DNA of 64,000 nucleotides from Oceanirhabdus sp. W0125-5 (lineage in GTDB: Bacteria; Bacillota; Clostridia; Clostridiales; Clostridiaceae), in contig NZ_CP115913.1 of assembly GCF_027938815.1 (NCBI RefSeq), positions 4,746,001 through 4,810,000 on the forward strand, written 5' to 3'. Below the pieces are notes generated by a model. The model had not been told where the DNA came from. It saw only the letters and a list, made by a program, of their open reading frames with translations, and ran no database searches. Positions 26,301 to 36,798 of this stretch are shown one piece after another. Each line of letters starts with the position of its first letter. Within the stretch, counting starts at the first letter, position 1. The translations under genes were made by a program, and so were the position numbers.

Positions 26301-29300
26301 GGTATGCTGGATCTATAGGTAAATATGCGCCTCCTGATTTTAATATTGCGATCATTCCTATAATCATTTCCATTGAACGCTCTACCACTAATCCAATAAC
26401 CTCATTAGGTTTTACTCCATTCTCCAATAATTCTCTAGCAAGTTGATTTGCTTTGCTGTTTAATTCACTATAAGTTAGACTCTTATCATCAAATATGATG
26501 GCAGTATTATCAGGTGTACGGTTTACCTGTTCCTGGAATATTTGATGTATTGTTTTATCATCTGGAAATACAGCTTTTGTTTCATTGAAATCAAACAATA
26601 TTTGTTTTTTTTCTTCTTCTGAAACCATATCTATATCTTTAATTTTTTCTTTCGGATTGTCAGTTATTTCTTCTAATATTCTCTTGAAATGTGATATTAG
26701 TCTCTTTATAGTATCTTCATTAAATAATTTAGTGCAGTACTCTACACTTACATTTATATTATCCTCCGATTCCACAGCATTAAATGTTAAATCAAACTTA
26801 GAAACTGTTTTTGTATTATTATATGGTTTGATTATTAAGTCATTTATACTTATCTCGTCACTTTGCTTGTTATGCAATACAAACATGGTATCAAATAAAG
26901 GATTTCTGTCTAAGTGCCTTTCCAACTCTAGTTTTGTTACTAATTCCTCAAATTGATAACTTTGATTTTCATATGCAGCCATAAAATTGTCTCTTACCTC
27001 TTTTAAAAAACCTTCGAATGTTTTTTCTCCTTTTGGATAGTTTCTCAAAGCAAGAGTGTTTACAAACATACCTATCATATTCTGAGTATCTGCATGATTT
27101 CTTCCCGCAATAGGAGAACCAACTACTATATCTTCTTGTCCTGTATATTTAGATAGTAATGTATAATATGCTGACAATAGCACCACATACAAGGATGATT
27201 TCATATTCTTTGCTAACAACTTAAGTTTTTCTGATAAATTATTATCTATTTCAAAATAAATTTCATTTCCATCAAAACTTTTTACAGCTGGTCTTGAATA
27301 GTCTGTTGGTATATTAAGTACAGGAATATCACCTTCAAAGGTATTAACCCAGTATTCTTCCTGCTTTTTAATTGCTTCTGACTCAAATAGCTTGTTTTGC
27401 CATGCTGTAAAATCTTTATACTGTACTGATAATTCTGGTAATTTTTTTTCATTATATAAGTCAGCAAATTCTCGTATCATTATAAAAGTAGACACACCAT
27501 CTGATACTATATGATGCATGTCAACAAATAATATATGTTTATCATTTCTGATCTTTACAAATTTAACTCTTATCAATGGTGCTTTACTCAAATCAAAAGG
27601 TTGTATAAATTTATTTTTTAATTCTAAAATCTGATTCTCTTCTGCTTCCTCATATATCACTTCAATACATGATTCTTTATGTATTTTTTGTACTATTTCA
27701 CCATTCAACATTTCGAAGGATGTACGGAGGCTTTCATGTCTCCTTACAAGTTCTTTAAATGCTTGTTCTAATTTTTCCTTACATAATATTCCTTCTAATA
27801 TAATAACCTTAGATATATTATAAGTTGTTCCTACCCCTTCAAGTTGATTAAGCATATATATCCTTCTCTGGGCTGCTGAAACTGGATAATATTCTTTCTC
27901 TTCTACCTTTTTTATAGATGTAAATACATTACATTTAGTCTGCTTCATATAATTATCAAGCAATTTTATTGTTGGATTTTCAAAAATATCTCTTAGAGAT
28001 AATTCAAAATTCAACTCTTTGTGTATTCTTGATACTGCTTCTGCCGCCCTTAGAGAATGCCCCCCTACGTCAAAGAAATTATGGTTTATTCCTATATCAT
28101 TTCTTTTCAAAATGTCTGACCAAATATGGAGTACTTTTTCTTGTGTTTCATTTTCAGGTGCTTCATATTCTGTTTCACATTCAAATTGTGGTTCAGGTAG
28201 TGCATTTCTATCTATCTTTCCACTGCTAGTTAATGGCATTTTGCTAAGCTGAACAAAGCCAGTTGGAATCATAGAATCTGGTAATCTGCTATACAGATAT
28301 TTCTTAAGTTCACTTACAATTAATTGGTTAGAAGAAATGATATATGCACAAAGATATTTGTTTCCGTCTGAATCGTCTCTTGCAACCACCACAACTTCTT
28401 TTACACCTTTAAAGCCCAAAATATGACTCTCTATTTCACCAAGTTCTATTCTGACACCTCTTAATTTCACTTGATGATCTATTCTACCGCAGATTTCAAC
28501 ATTTCCACTTGGCAACATTCTTCCCAGATCTCCAGTTTTATATATAATATCATTAGGGTTATCACTAAATGGATTTTGAAGAAACACTTTTCTACTCAGT
28601 TCTACATTATTATAGTATCCTGATGTAATATAAGGAGTTCGTATATAAATTTCCCCTATGCTCCCTGTATCACATATCTGCATCTCATCATTTAATATCA
28701 TAACTTGAGTCCCATTCATAGGCTTTCCTACTGGAACAGATATTCTGTCTACATCACTCTTATCAACCCTATGAAATAGTTTAACTAATGTTGTTTCTGT
28801 AGGTCCATATAAATTCACTAGTTGAATTCTTGTATCAAATAATTCAATAAACTTTCTAATATCATTACCTCTTAATAATTCACCTGCTAAGAGAACATAT
28901 CTTAACTTTTCAAAATGATTTGATTCTTCTATCTCATGCATAATTGCCTTAAATATAGTTGGAACCATATGCACTAATGTAATTTCCTTCTCATCTATCC
29001 ATTGAATAAGTCTATTTGGGGTTATTATACTCTCTTTATCTTTAGGTATATATAAGGTAGCCCCAGTACACAAAGCAACAAAAACATCTCTTAAAAAGGG
29101 ATCAAAGGTTATAGACGTTAACTGACTAATCTTAAAGTCTTCATTTATGCCGAACTCTCTTATTTCCCAATCTATAAAATGCTTTAAACTTCTATGTCTT
29201 CCAAGAATAGCTTTTGGGGTTCCTGTAGATCCTGATGTAAAATAAATATAGCAATGTTTATTATTACTTAAGGATTTACAATAATTTTTTTCCATATTAA

Positions 29301-29748
29301 TATCAAATTCTAAAATATTTAGATTCTTATAATTTTCAATCTCATCTTTGATTGAATCTAAAACTAATACATTTATTTTTTTGTTTTCATTCTCCATAAT
29401 GCTATTCAATTTATTTAGCCATGCTGATTGAGTTACTACCCAATCAGCATCTATGCTATTAATCATTAATTTGATTCTACTCTCAGGAAATAATGGATCT
29501 AAAGGTGCAAATACTGCTCCACATTTAAATATTCCCATCATTGTTTCAATTATTTCAATACCGTTTTCAAGCATAACAGCAATGTTTCTCTTGTTACCAA
29601 TTTTTATATTTAATGTATTTGCAATTTGATTAGCTCTTTCTTCTAGTTCTGAATAACAAATACTTCTATCCCCGTGCTCAATTGCTGTTTTATTAGCAAA
29701 CTTTGATGCAATGATACTTACTCTTTCATGCAAAAACTCTGTTTCCAT
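23389..29748 (-). CDS. NRPS, A-T-C-A(Thr)-T-E: adds an unassigned residue and D-Thr
   Basis: 2119 residues, starting after GGAGG. It opens directly with an adenylation domain (about 5-500; YFTSGSTGTPKA; code read as DPRHLALLVK, unassigned). Its condensation partner is the free C domain at the end of the 2329-residue protein. Then carrier near 563 (VGGHSLRA), condensation about 610-1040 (MHHIVSDGV), adenylation about 1070-1560 (YTSGTTGKPKG; code DFWNIGMVHK, the known Thr code), carrier near 1603 (LGGDSIKA) and epimerisation about 1650-2085 (HHLVVDGVSW, NLEAHGRE, RTVGWFTSQYP, FNYLGQFD). The tail ITPSDLGDNTLSIEDLDYI is a COM-type donor region for the 1307-residue terminal synthetase. The product should contain D-allo-Thr or D-Thr as the next-to-last residue. 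Confidence 0.93.
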   Translation of the reverse strand: METEFLHERVSIIASKFANKTAIEHGDRSICYSELEERANQIANTLNIKIGNKRNIAVMLENGIEIIETMMGIFKCGAVFAPLDPLFPESRIKLMINSIDADWVVTQSAWLNKLNSIMENENKKINVLVLDSIKDEIENYKNLNILEFDINMEKNYCKSLSNNKHCYIYFTSGSTGTPKAILGRHRSLKHFIDWEIREFGINEDFKISQLTSITFDPFLRDVFVALCTGATLYIPKDKESIITPNRLIQWIDEKEITLVHMVPTIFKAIMHEIEESNHFEKLRYVLLAGELLRGNDIRKFIELFDTRIQLVNLYGPTETTLVKLFHRVDKSDVDRISVPVGKPMNGTQVMILNDEMQICDTGSIGEIYIRTPYITSGYYNNVELSRKVFLQNPFSDNPNDIIYKTGDLGRMLPSGNVEICGRIDHQVKLRGVRIELGEIESHILGFKGVKEVVVVARDDSDGNKYLCAYIISSNQLIVSELKKYLYSRLPDSMIPTGFVQLSKMPLTSSGKIDRNALPEPQFECETEYEAPENETQEKVLHIWSDILKRNDIGINHNFFDVGGHSLRAAEAVSRIHKELNFELSLRDIFENPTIKLLDNYMKQTKCNVFTSIKKVEEKEYYPVSAAQRRIYMLNQLEGVGTTYNISKVIILEGILCKEKLEQAFKELVRRHESLRTSFEMLNGEIVQKIHKESCIEVIYEEAEENQILELKNKFIQPFDLSKAPLIRVKFVKIRNDKHILFVDMHHIVSDGVSTFIMIREFADLYNEKKLPELSVQYKDFTAWQNKLFESEAIKKQEEYWVNTFEGDIPVLNIPTDYSRPAVKSFDGNEIYFEIDNNLSEKLKLLAKNMKSSLYVVLLSAYYTLLSKYTGQEDIVVGSPIAGRNHADTQNMIGMFVNTLALRNYPKGEKTFEGFLKEVRDNFMAAYENQSYQFEELVTKLELERHLDRNPLFDTMFVLHNKQSDEISINDLIIKPYNNTKTVSKFDLTFNAVESEDNINVSVEYCTKLFNEDTIKRLISHFKRILEEITDNPKEKIKDIDMVSEEEKKQILFDFNETKAVFPDDKTIHQIFQEQVNRTPDNTAIIFDDKSLTYSELNSKANQLARELLENGVKPNEVIGLVVERSMEMIIGMIAILKSGGAYLPIDPAYPKDRIIYTLEDSKAQILLTKSNLLSDLKYDGKIINMDKDSIYLREDSNLRVDNTPNDLAYVIYTSGTTGKPKGVMIQHKNVVRLLFNDKFQFDFSESDVWTMFHSFCFDFSVWEMYGALLYGGKLVVVPKSEALDTTEFLKLLKRNKVTVLNQTPTAFNNLIKADNGNDDGGLVLRYVIFGGEALKPAMLKSWKVKYPNTKLINMYGITETTVHVTYKEITEHEINLNISNIGKPIPTLNVYIMDKYMNVQPIGIPGELCVGGIGVGKGYLNKPELTSTKFIVNPYNEKDIIYRSGDLARLLPGGDIEYMGRIDHQVKIRGFRIELGEIENQILKHEAVNEAVVITREDDKRGKYLCAYIVIKREVTVDEIREHLGKTLPDYMIPSYFKHIDKIPLTSNGKVNKKALPEPDGNIITGVEYVAPRNEIETKLKTIWEEVLGVEVVGINDNFFSLGGDSIKAIQVASRLNKYGLKMDIKDLFKYHSIGQLSRFIKTSSAISNQSYVEGEVSLTPIQVQFFQEKNIERHHFNHSIMIFRESGFDEVHIRKVFTKIVEHHDALRMVFKTQEKIIKEYNRDLDGEYFELTVVDLRGEGDCVNSIEEEANKVQASIDLENGPLVKLALFKTDEGEHLLITIHHLVVDGVSWRIILEDFESSYKMIQNNEEIKLPLKTDSFKRWSKNLQDFAQSNELKKQVDYWVKIESSNIKSLPRDNRVLKRKERDCSIASMTLDTQYTEMLLKDVNKAYNTEINDILLTALGQAFKKWTGEHLVLINLEAHGREEIIKEIDITRTVGWFTSQYPVILDMCEDNDLSKLVKNIKEDLRHIPDKGIGYGVLKYLSPEEIISKDKFNLQPEISFNYLGQFDEDLKTEMFEISKMPTGMSASQEIERKYAFDINGMVIDNKLVLNFSYDEHEYNKSTVQKLVDYYYDSLTSIIDHCVKKTDSDITPSDLGDNTLSIEDLDYITDLFEN

Positions 29749-29781
29749 AAATTATCCTCCTTATTCAATCAAAAGCTGTAA

Positions 29782-32700
29782 TTAGAAAAACTCTTGATTA
29801 TCAAATTCAACGTCAAATTCTTCTAAATAAACATCTGTTTTATTAGTGCTCCAAGATAGAATTTCATTTATTAATTTATTCTCATTATTTATTACCGATT
29901 CCATAACTGGTTTAAAGTTATTTAAGATATTTTCTATCATATATCCTTCTATATCACTTCTAAATGTAGCTCTCAAAGATATCTTATCTACACCTTCGGT
30001 AACATATAAAGTTAAACTATACTTAGGTTCTATCTCTCGAAACTCATATGGACTTATATTAATTTCGGAGAGCTTTAATTCCTGATCCTTTTGATATGGA
30101 AGATAATTAAATAATATTGAAAATAATGATGTATCCTTAAGTTTCATTTCTTCCTTAGCCATTGAAAATAAATCTTCATATGGCAAATCTTGATATTCTA
30201 GTGCTTCCATTAAATTATTATTTACTATTTGTAGATAATCCCCAAATGTATCATTTTTATCAATATTAGTGCGAACAAGTAAAACATTTAAGAAAACGCC
30301 CATAATATTTTCTAAATCCTTATGTTTCCTGCCTGCAACTGGAACACCTATGGTAATATCATTTTGATTGCAAATTTTCATTAATATTATTTTGAAAATC
30401 GCTAACATGAATGTAGATTTAGTAATGCCATATCTAATACAAAAATCATTCATTTTCTCATATATTTCTGTATCTAATTCACTCTGAATAACTTTCCCAA
30501 AAACTTGTCCATTGTTGATGTATGTTGACCTAGGCAGTTCAGTTTTTGCGAAATCATTTAATTTATTCATCCAATAGTCACGTATATTCATCATAGCCTG
30601 CGACCTTATAAATTCATTATTCCATGATGCATAATCTTTATATTGTATCCTTAAATCCTGTAATTCCCTACCTTCATAAGCACTAGTAAATTCCTTACTT
30701 AAGATATTTGTTGATATTCCATCAGTGATAATATGGTGCATGTCGAACAAAAGCAAGTGTTTCTTATGAGCATACTTTATTAATGCAACCCTCATAAGCG
30801 GGGCTTTCTCTAAGTCAAATGGTTTAATAAATTGCTCTGCAATAGCTTTTATATTATTCTCTTCTGTCTCTCTGTACTCAATATTCACGTCAATATTACT
30901 ATGAATCCTCTGCATTGGCTCTCCATCAACTATTTTAAATGATGTTCTCAATACTTCATGTCTCTTAACTATCTTATTTATCGCTTCTTCAAATTTAACT
31001 TTGTTTAAATCGCCTTCTAAAATTAAGCCTAGTGGAACATTATATGCAGTTGACTTCATATCAAGCTGCCACATAATATAAATCCTATTCTGAGCTGATG
31101 ATATTGGATAATACTCCATTTCTGGAAGCTTTGGTATAGAAGTATATTCTTTTTCTTGTGATTTCTTAATATATTTAGAGAGACGCTTTATTGTTGGACT
31201 TTTGTATATCTCACTAAAAGGCACTTCAATATTTAGCTCTTCATGTATCCTTGACACTAAGACTGTAGCGTTTATTGAATGTCCTCCCAATTCAAAGAAG
31301 TTATGATTAATCCCTATATTTTTTACATCTAATACCTCTTGCCATATCTTTATCAGCTTTTTCTCAATTAAATTTGTTGGAGGAACATACTCTGTACCTG
31401 TATCAATATCATTTTCAGGATGTGGAAGTGCTTTTCTATCAACCTTTCCACTTGTAGTAATTGGCATTTTCTCCATTTGAACAAATCTTGAAGGAACCAT
31501 ATAACCAGGTAAATCATTTGATATATGTTCTTTTAATTCAGGAATTAATAATTTGGTTCTTGCAACAATATATGCACATAAATATTTAGCTCCGTTGGAA
31601 TCTACTTTATCTATCACAACAGCTTCCTTAATATCATTATGTTTTAATAATTGCGTTTCTATTTCTTCTAACTCAATTCTATATCCTCTAATCTTAACTT
31701 GATGATCTATTCTTCCCTGGAAGGTAATATTCCCATCTGACTCCCAACATGCTAAATCCCCAGTTCTATACATCTTTTCACCTAAAGAGAATGGATTTTC
31801 CACAAACTTTTCTTCTGTAAGTTCTGGTTTATTTAAATATCCTCTAGCTAATCCATCACCTGCTACACACAACTCACCAGATGCCCCTATTGGACACAAC
31901 TTATCATCTTTATCTAAAATATAAACTCTAGTATTATAAATAGGTTTTCCTATTGTGGTTATACCTTTTTCACATTTTGTAGCTATAGAGTCTACAGTAC
32001 CTTCTGTTGGCCCGTAATGATTACTTAAGTCGTATCCTTGTGAAAGAATTTTATCTTTTAAAGAATCTTCAAGACAATCACCCGCAACTAGAACTTTATT
32101 TAAACTTTTAGGTTTAGAAGCATCACTTAAAAGTTCTTTTAAGGTCATTGGCACAAACTGAGCAATATTAATGTTATTTTTATCTATAAAGTTTATAAAC
32201 TCTTTTTTATTAAGAGCTATCTCTTTTCTTACGATATAAAGTGTTCCTCCATATATAAGGAAAGGAAAAATTTCTACTATAGAAGCATCAAATGAGACAT
32301 TAGCCATGTGTATAATTCGCTTGTTTTTTTCTATAGAAAACATATCCTTATACCATTTCGATATATTTACAACACCTTTATGTTGAAGCATTACACCTTT
32401 TGGGTTTCCTGTTGATCCTGAAGTATACATTACATATAATAGATCTTCTGATTTATTTATATTCTCCAACTTTTTTACATCTCTTCTGTAAATGTTTTCA
32501 TCACTAATGTCAATAATTTGCCCATTGTATTCAATATTATCTTGAAAATTATTATGTGTAAGTAATATCCTTGAATTACTATCACTAAGCATATATTGAA
32601 TTCTTCCAATAGGATACTCAGGGTCAATAGGCATATACGCTCCTCCAGCTTTCAAGACACTTAAAATTCCTATAATCATATCTATGGATCTTTCAGCCAT

Positions 32701-35700
32701 TATACCTATTATTTCATCTCTTCTAACATCATGTTCCCTCAATAATTCAGCTAATTGATTTGTCTTTTCATTTAATTCTTTATAAGTAATACTTTTATGC
32801 TCATAAACTATAGCTATCTCATCTGGTGTCTTTTCTACCTGTTCCATAAAAAGCTCATGTATTGTTTTTTCCCTATCATAATCCATCCTTGTGTCATTAA
32901 AATCAAAGAGAATTTTCTTTTTTTCTTCTTCTGTGAAAATCTCTATATCCAATATATTTATCAAAGGATTTTTAGTTATTTGTCTCAAGATATTAACATA
33001 ATAATTTGATAATCTTTGAATAGTTTGCTTTTTAAACAAATCAGTGGCATATTCAAAACTAAAGACGATTCTATTTTCTTTTTCATAAGCATCTAATGTT
33101 AGATCAAATTTAGATATTTTATTTTCCATTTTTATATTTGTGAATTTTAAATCATCTAATTCTATTGTCTCTTCATCAAAATTGCTTAGTGAAAATACTA
33201 CATCAAATAAAGGATTTCTACTCATATCTTTAGATAAATTTAATGCTTCCACTAAATCTTCATATTGATAATCTTGATTGTCATATGCCTTCAATGTATT
33301 TTCTTTAATCTCATCTAATAATTGCATAAAACTTTTTTTACCACTTGGATAACTTCTTATTGATAGCATATTAACAAACATACCTAAAATATTTTGCAAC
33401 TCAGCATGTCGTCTGCCAGCTATTGGTGAACCTATCACAATATCCTGTTGTCCAGTATATTTATTTAACAATATATTATATACAGCTAATAAAACCATAT
33501 ATAAAGTTGAGTCAGTTTCTTTAGCCAGCATTTTTAAAGTCCATGATAACTCTTCATCTATTTCAAATTCAAATCTATCTCCTTCAAAGCTTTGTATTGC
33601 AGGACGTTGATAATCTGTATTTATATTAAGTATAGGAGTTTCTCCTTGAAAAACATTTTCCCAATATTCTTTTTGAGTATTATATTTCTCGCTCTTAAAA
33701 AACTCATTCTGCCATTGTGCATAATCCTTATACTGTACTCTAAGAGGACTTAAAATTTCTCCTTTATATAATTGAATAAATTCTTTAATTAGTATCCCTG
33801 ATGATACACCATCAGATATTATATGATGTATATCAAATATAATTATGTGTTTATCCTCTTGAATCTTCATTAATCCCATTCTTAGTAATGTAGAATTACT
33901 TAAATCAAATGGTCTTACAAAATTATTTATAGCTTCATTAATATTTGTTTCAGTTGTATATTCAATAAAATCTATATTGAAATCTATGTCTTTATTTATC
34001 TTTTGTACTATTTGTCCATCTATAACTTCAAATGATGTTCTTAAGGATTCATGTCTTTTTATCAATTCATTAATAGCTTTTTGAACTTTCTCCTTAACAA
34101 GCTTTCCTTCAATTTCGATAGCACAAGGCATATTATATCCTGTACTTTCAGTGTTAAATTTATATTGTAAATACATTCTCTTTTGAGCTGATGATACCTC
34201 ATAATAATCCTTTTCTTCCGTAGAATCTATTGATGAATATATACTTTTTTCTCCATTTTCAATATACTCACTTATTCCCTTAATTGTTGGAGCTTCAAAT
34301 ATTTCTCTTAATGGAATTTCCATCTCAAATTCTTGATGTATTTTATTTGAAAGTATTGTTGCTTTTAATGAGTGCCCTCCAAGATTAAAGAAGTTATCAT
34401 TTATTCCTATTCTGTCGACTCCTAGTACCTCACTCCATATTTTTGAAAGTGCTTCTTCTACTTTATTTCTAGGTGCTTCATATTCACTTAAAATAATTTC
34501 TAAATCTGGTTCTGGAAGTGCTCTTCTATCAAGCTTTCCATTAGTTGTTATAGGCATCTTCTCTAGTTGCACAAAATAAGCAGGAATCATATAATCAGGT
34601 AAATTTTCTTTTAAATAGTCCCTTAGGTTTAACTCACTAATTTCTTTATCACTAACTACATAAGCACTTATATATTTTTCTTTTTCCTTATTTTCCTTTA
34701 CCACAACAGCAGCTTCTTTAAGATCTTCATGTTGTAATAATCTGTTCTCTATCTCTCCAAGTTCTATTCTGAATCCTCTAATTTTAACTTGGTTATCTAT
34801 TCTGCCTAAAAACTCAATATTTCCATCAGGTAACCACCTTGCCAGGTCTCCTGTTTTATACATTTTCTTTCCAGATTCAAATGGATTATCTACAAACTTT
34901 TTAGCTGTTAGCTCTGGTCTATTTAAATATCCTCTTGCTACTCCTTCTCCCCCTATACATAACTCTCCAGCTACTCCTACTGGATTCAGCTGATTATTAT
35001 TCATAATATATATTTTAGTATTTTGTATAGGCGTACCTATTGATACATTATCTCCTTTAAATCTTTTATCAACTGAATACATGGTTGCATAAATAGAAGC
35101 TTCTGTAGGTCCATATAAGTTTTCAAGCTGAATTTCAGTAAACTTATTATAAAAATCAAAAATTATATTTGCTTTTAGTTCCTCACCAGCTGCAAACACA
35201 TATTTTAAACTTTTTACCTTGTCCATTCTATTCCCTATCATCTCATTAAAAAGATTTAAAATTGATGGTACAAAATTAATATGTGTTACTTTATATTTTT
35301 CAATTGAATCAATAATTGAATTTATATCCTTCTGATCATTCTCATTCATAATTGCTAAAACACCATTTCCGAAAAACCACCCAAATAGTTCAGTTACTGA
35401 TACATCAAAAACATAATTTGTTTTTAATAAGTAAACATCATTATTCTCAACTGGATATTTCCTCTGCATCTGATCTAAAGTATTAATTGCGCTTTTATGC
35501 TCAATCATTACTCCTTTTGGTTTACCAGTGGTTCCTGAAGTATAGATAACATATGCTAAATCACTGAAATTATTGATTTGTTCTAAATTACTTGAATCAC
35601 CTTTAAACAAATCTTCATTATATAAATCTATGATTTTTCCATTGAAATTCAAACTACCTGATAGATTTTCTGTGCTTAATAGTAGGTTACTTTCACTATC

Positions 35701-36771
35701 CTTTAACATGTATTCTATTCTTTCCTTTGGATAGCTTGGGTCTATAGGAAGGTATGCTCCTCCTGCTTTTAAAATCCCCAATATTCCTATTATCATCTCT
35801 GGAGATCTTTCCACCATTATTCCTACTATACACCCTGGACCTATTTTATTTTTTCTTAATATTCTTGCAATTTGATTTGATTTTTTATTTATTTGTGTGT
35901 ATGTTAACTGTGTTCCTTCAAATACTACTGCAATATTATCTGGCTGTTTTTCCACTTGAGCTTCAAATACTTCTTGTATTGTCCTATTTTTAGGATAATC
36001 TATCTCTGTATCATTAAACTCATATAGTATTTGACTCCTCTCTTCCTCAGACAATATTTTTATATCTTTAATACTCTGATTATGATCATTAAGGATATCA
36101 TCTAAAGTTTTTCTAAAACACCTAGAAATATTTGCAATTGTACTTTCAGAAAATAAATTTGAATTATATATAACTTGAGCTTTTATAGTGTTATCTTTCA
36201 GTAATTCAAGTAAAAATGATATTTCATTTTTACTTGAATTGCATATATAATTAATGTACTTATCTTCATGAAGGTTCTTCATACATATGTTTATTGCTGT
36301 TATTTCCATGATATCTTTACAAACATTGCTATCTGATAATATTGATGTATTTAAAAAGTCTTGATTTTTATATACATTTAAGATCTGTTCTTTAATTGAT
36401 TTCATATATTCTTTATAAGTTTTCTCATAATCCACATATGAACTTAATGGTAATACCTTACTATTTGCTAATTTTCTTTTATTTTTAGGATTAAAGTAAG
36501 GAATTCCAACTGTAATATATTTTTTAAACATATATTTAGATAAATTGACTTTAAGTGCTGATACTAAGAATGAATATATCAAGAAACTATTTTTCTTGCA
36601 CATTTCTGATAGTTTAATGCCGCAGTCCCTATCAATTGATATATTATAAATTTCTTTTTTATAACTTATATCACTATAATAATCATGCTTCAACTTTTCA
36701 CTTTCTTCTGCTTTCATTAATTCTTTCATCCAATATTTATGTGAATTAAATTGTAGTTCATTTTTTTCCAC
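29782..36771 (-). CDS. NRPS, (partial C)-A-T-C-A-T-C: adds two residues
   Basis: 2329 residues from a GTG at 36771 after AGGTGAG. Residues 1 to about 235 resemble only the second half of a condensation domain (HKYWMKELMKAEE ... YITVGIPYF ... LFSESTIANISRCFRK) with no HHxxxDG. Then adenylation about 260-750 (code DVTNFALIYK, the same as two modules of the 4606-residue synthetase), carrier near 800 (LGGHSLKAT), condensation with HHIISDG near 983, adenylation about 1300-1790 (code DAVQLAHVDK, unassigned), carrier near 1831 (LGGHSINAT), and a closing complete condensation domain (HHIITDG near 2013). It ends with the acidic tail EEFDVEFDNQEFF. The module boundaries are thus split between genes on both sides. 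The start is 27 bases after the previous gene. Confidence 0.92.
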   Translation of the reverse strand: MEKNELQFNSHKYWMKELMKAEESEKLKHDYYSDISYKKEIYNISIDRDCGIKLSEMCKKNSFLIYSFLVSALKVNLSKYMFKKYITVGIPYFNPKNKRKLANSKVLPLSSYVDYEKTYKEYMKSIKEQILNVYKNQDFLNTSILSDSNVCKDIMEITAINICMKNLHEDKYINYICNSSKNEISFLLELLKDNTIKAQVIYNSNLFSESTIANISRCFRKTLDDILNDHNQSIKDIKILSEEERSQILYEFNDTEIDYPKNRTIQEVFEAQVEKQPDNIAVVFEGTQLTYTQINKKSNQIARILRKNKIGPGCIVGIMVERSPEMIIGILGILKAGGAYLPIDPSYPKERIEYMLKDSESNLLLSTENLSGSLNFNGKIIDLYNEDLFKGDSSNLEQINNFSDLAYVIYTSGTTGKPKGVMIEHKSAINTLDQMQRKYPVENNDVYLLKTNYVFDVSVTELFGWFFGNGVLAIMNENDQKDINSIIDSIEKYKVTHINFVPSILNLFNEMIGNRMDKVKSLKYVFAAGEELKANIIFDFYNKFTEIQLENLYGPTEASIYATMYSVDKRFKGDNVSIGTPIQNTKIYIMNNNQLNPVGVAGELCIGGEGVARGYLNRPELTAKKFVDNPFESGKKMYKTGDLARWLPDGNIEFLGRIDNQVKIRGFRIELGEIENRLLQHEDLKEAAVVVKENKEKEKYISAYVVSDKEISELNLRDYLKENLPDYMIPAYFVQLEKMPITTNGKLDRRALPEPDLEIILSEYEAPRNKVEEALSKIWSEVLGVDRIGINDNFFNLGGHSLKATILSNKIHQEFEMEIPLREIFEAPTIKGISEYIENGEKSIYSSIDSTEEKDYYEVSSAQKRMYLQYKFNTESTGYNMPCAIEIEGKLVKEKVQKAINELIKRHESLRTSFEVIDGQIVQKINKDIDFNIDFIEYTTETNINEAINNFVRPFDLSNSTLLRMGLMKIQEDKHIIIFDIHHIISDGVSSGILIKEFIQLYKGEILSPLRVQYKDYAQWQNEFFKSEKYNTQKEYWENVFQGETPILNINTDYQRPAIQSFEGDRFEFEIDEELSWTLKMLAKETDSTLYMVLLAVYNILLNKYTGQQDIVIGSPIAGRRHAELQNILGMFVNMLSIRSYPSGKKSFMQLLDEIKENTLKAYDNQDYQYEDLVEALNLSKDMSRNPLFDVVFSLSNFDEETIELDDLKFTNIKMENKISKFDLTLDAYEKENRIVFSFEYATDLFKKQTIQRLSNYYVNILRQITKNPLINILDIEIFTEEEKKKILFDFNDTRMDYDREKTIHELFMEQVEKTPDEIAIVYEHKSITYKELNEKTNQLAELLREHDVRRDEIIGIMAERSIDMIIGILSVLKAGGAYMPIDPEYPIGRIQYMLSDSNSRILLTHNNFQDNIEYNGQIIDISDENIYRRDVKKLENINKSEDLLYVMYTSGSTGNPKGVMLQHKGVVNISKWYKDMFSIEKNKRIIHMANVSFDASIVEIFPFLIYGGTLYIVRKEIALNKKEFINFIDKNNINIAQFVPMTLKELLSDASKPKSLNKVLVAGDCLEDSLKDKILSQGYDLSNHYGPTEGTVDSIATKCEKGITTIGKPIYNTRVYILDKDDKLCPIGASGELCVAGDGLARGYLNKPELTEEKFVENPFSLGEKMYRTGDLACWESDGNITFQGRIDHQVKIRGYRIELEEIETQLLKHNDIKEAVVIDKVDSNGAKYLCAYIVARTKLLIPELKEHISNDLPGYMVPSRFVQMEKMPITTSGKVDRKALPHPENDIDTGTEYVPPTNLIEKKLIKIWQEVLDVKNIGINHNFFELGGHSINATVLVSRIHEELNIEVPFSEIYKSPTIKRLSKYIKKSQEKEYTSIPKLPEMEYYPISSAQNRIYIMWQLDMKSTAYNVPLGLILEGDLNKVKFEEAINKIVKRHEVLRTSFKIVDGEPMQRIHSNIDVNIEYRETEENNIKAIAEQFIKPFDLEKAPLMRVALIKYAHKKHLLLFDMHHIITDGISTNILSKEFTSAYEGRELQDLRIQYKDYASWNNEFIRSQAMMNIRDYWMNKLNDFAKTELPRSTYINNGQVFGKVIQSELDTEIYEKMNDFCIRYGITKSTFMLAIFKIILMKICNQNDITIGVPVAGRKHKDLENIMGVFLNVLLVRTNIDKNDTFGDYLQIVNNNLMEALEYQDLPYEDLFSMAKEEMKLKDTSLFSILFNYLPYQKDQELKLSEINISPYEFREIEPKYSLTLYVTEGVDKISLRATFRSDIEGYMIENILNNFKPVMESVINNENKLINEILSWSTNKTDVYLEEFDVEFDNQEFF
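35040..35550 (-). repeat. A-domain core repeat, copy in the 2329-residue synthetase
   Basis: DNA for the DVTNFALIYK core (FDVSVTELFGWFF, LENLYGPTEASIY) is nearly identical to 38940-39450 and 45180-45690. Confidence 0.8.
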
Positions 36772-36798
36772 AATCTCACCTACCTATAAGTAAATAAT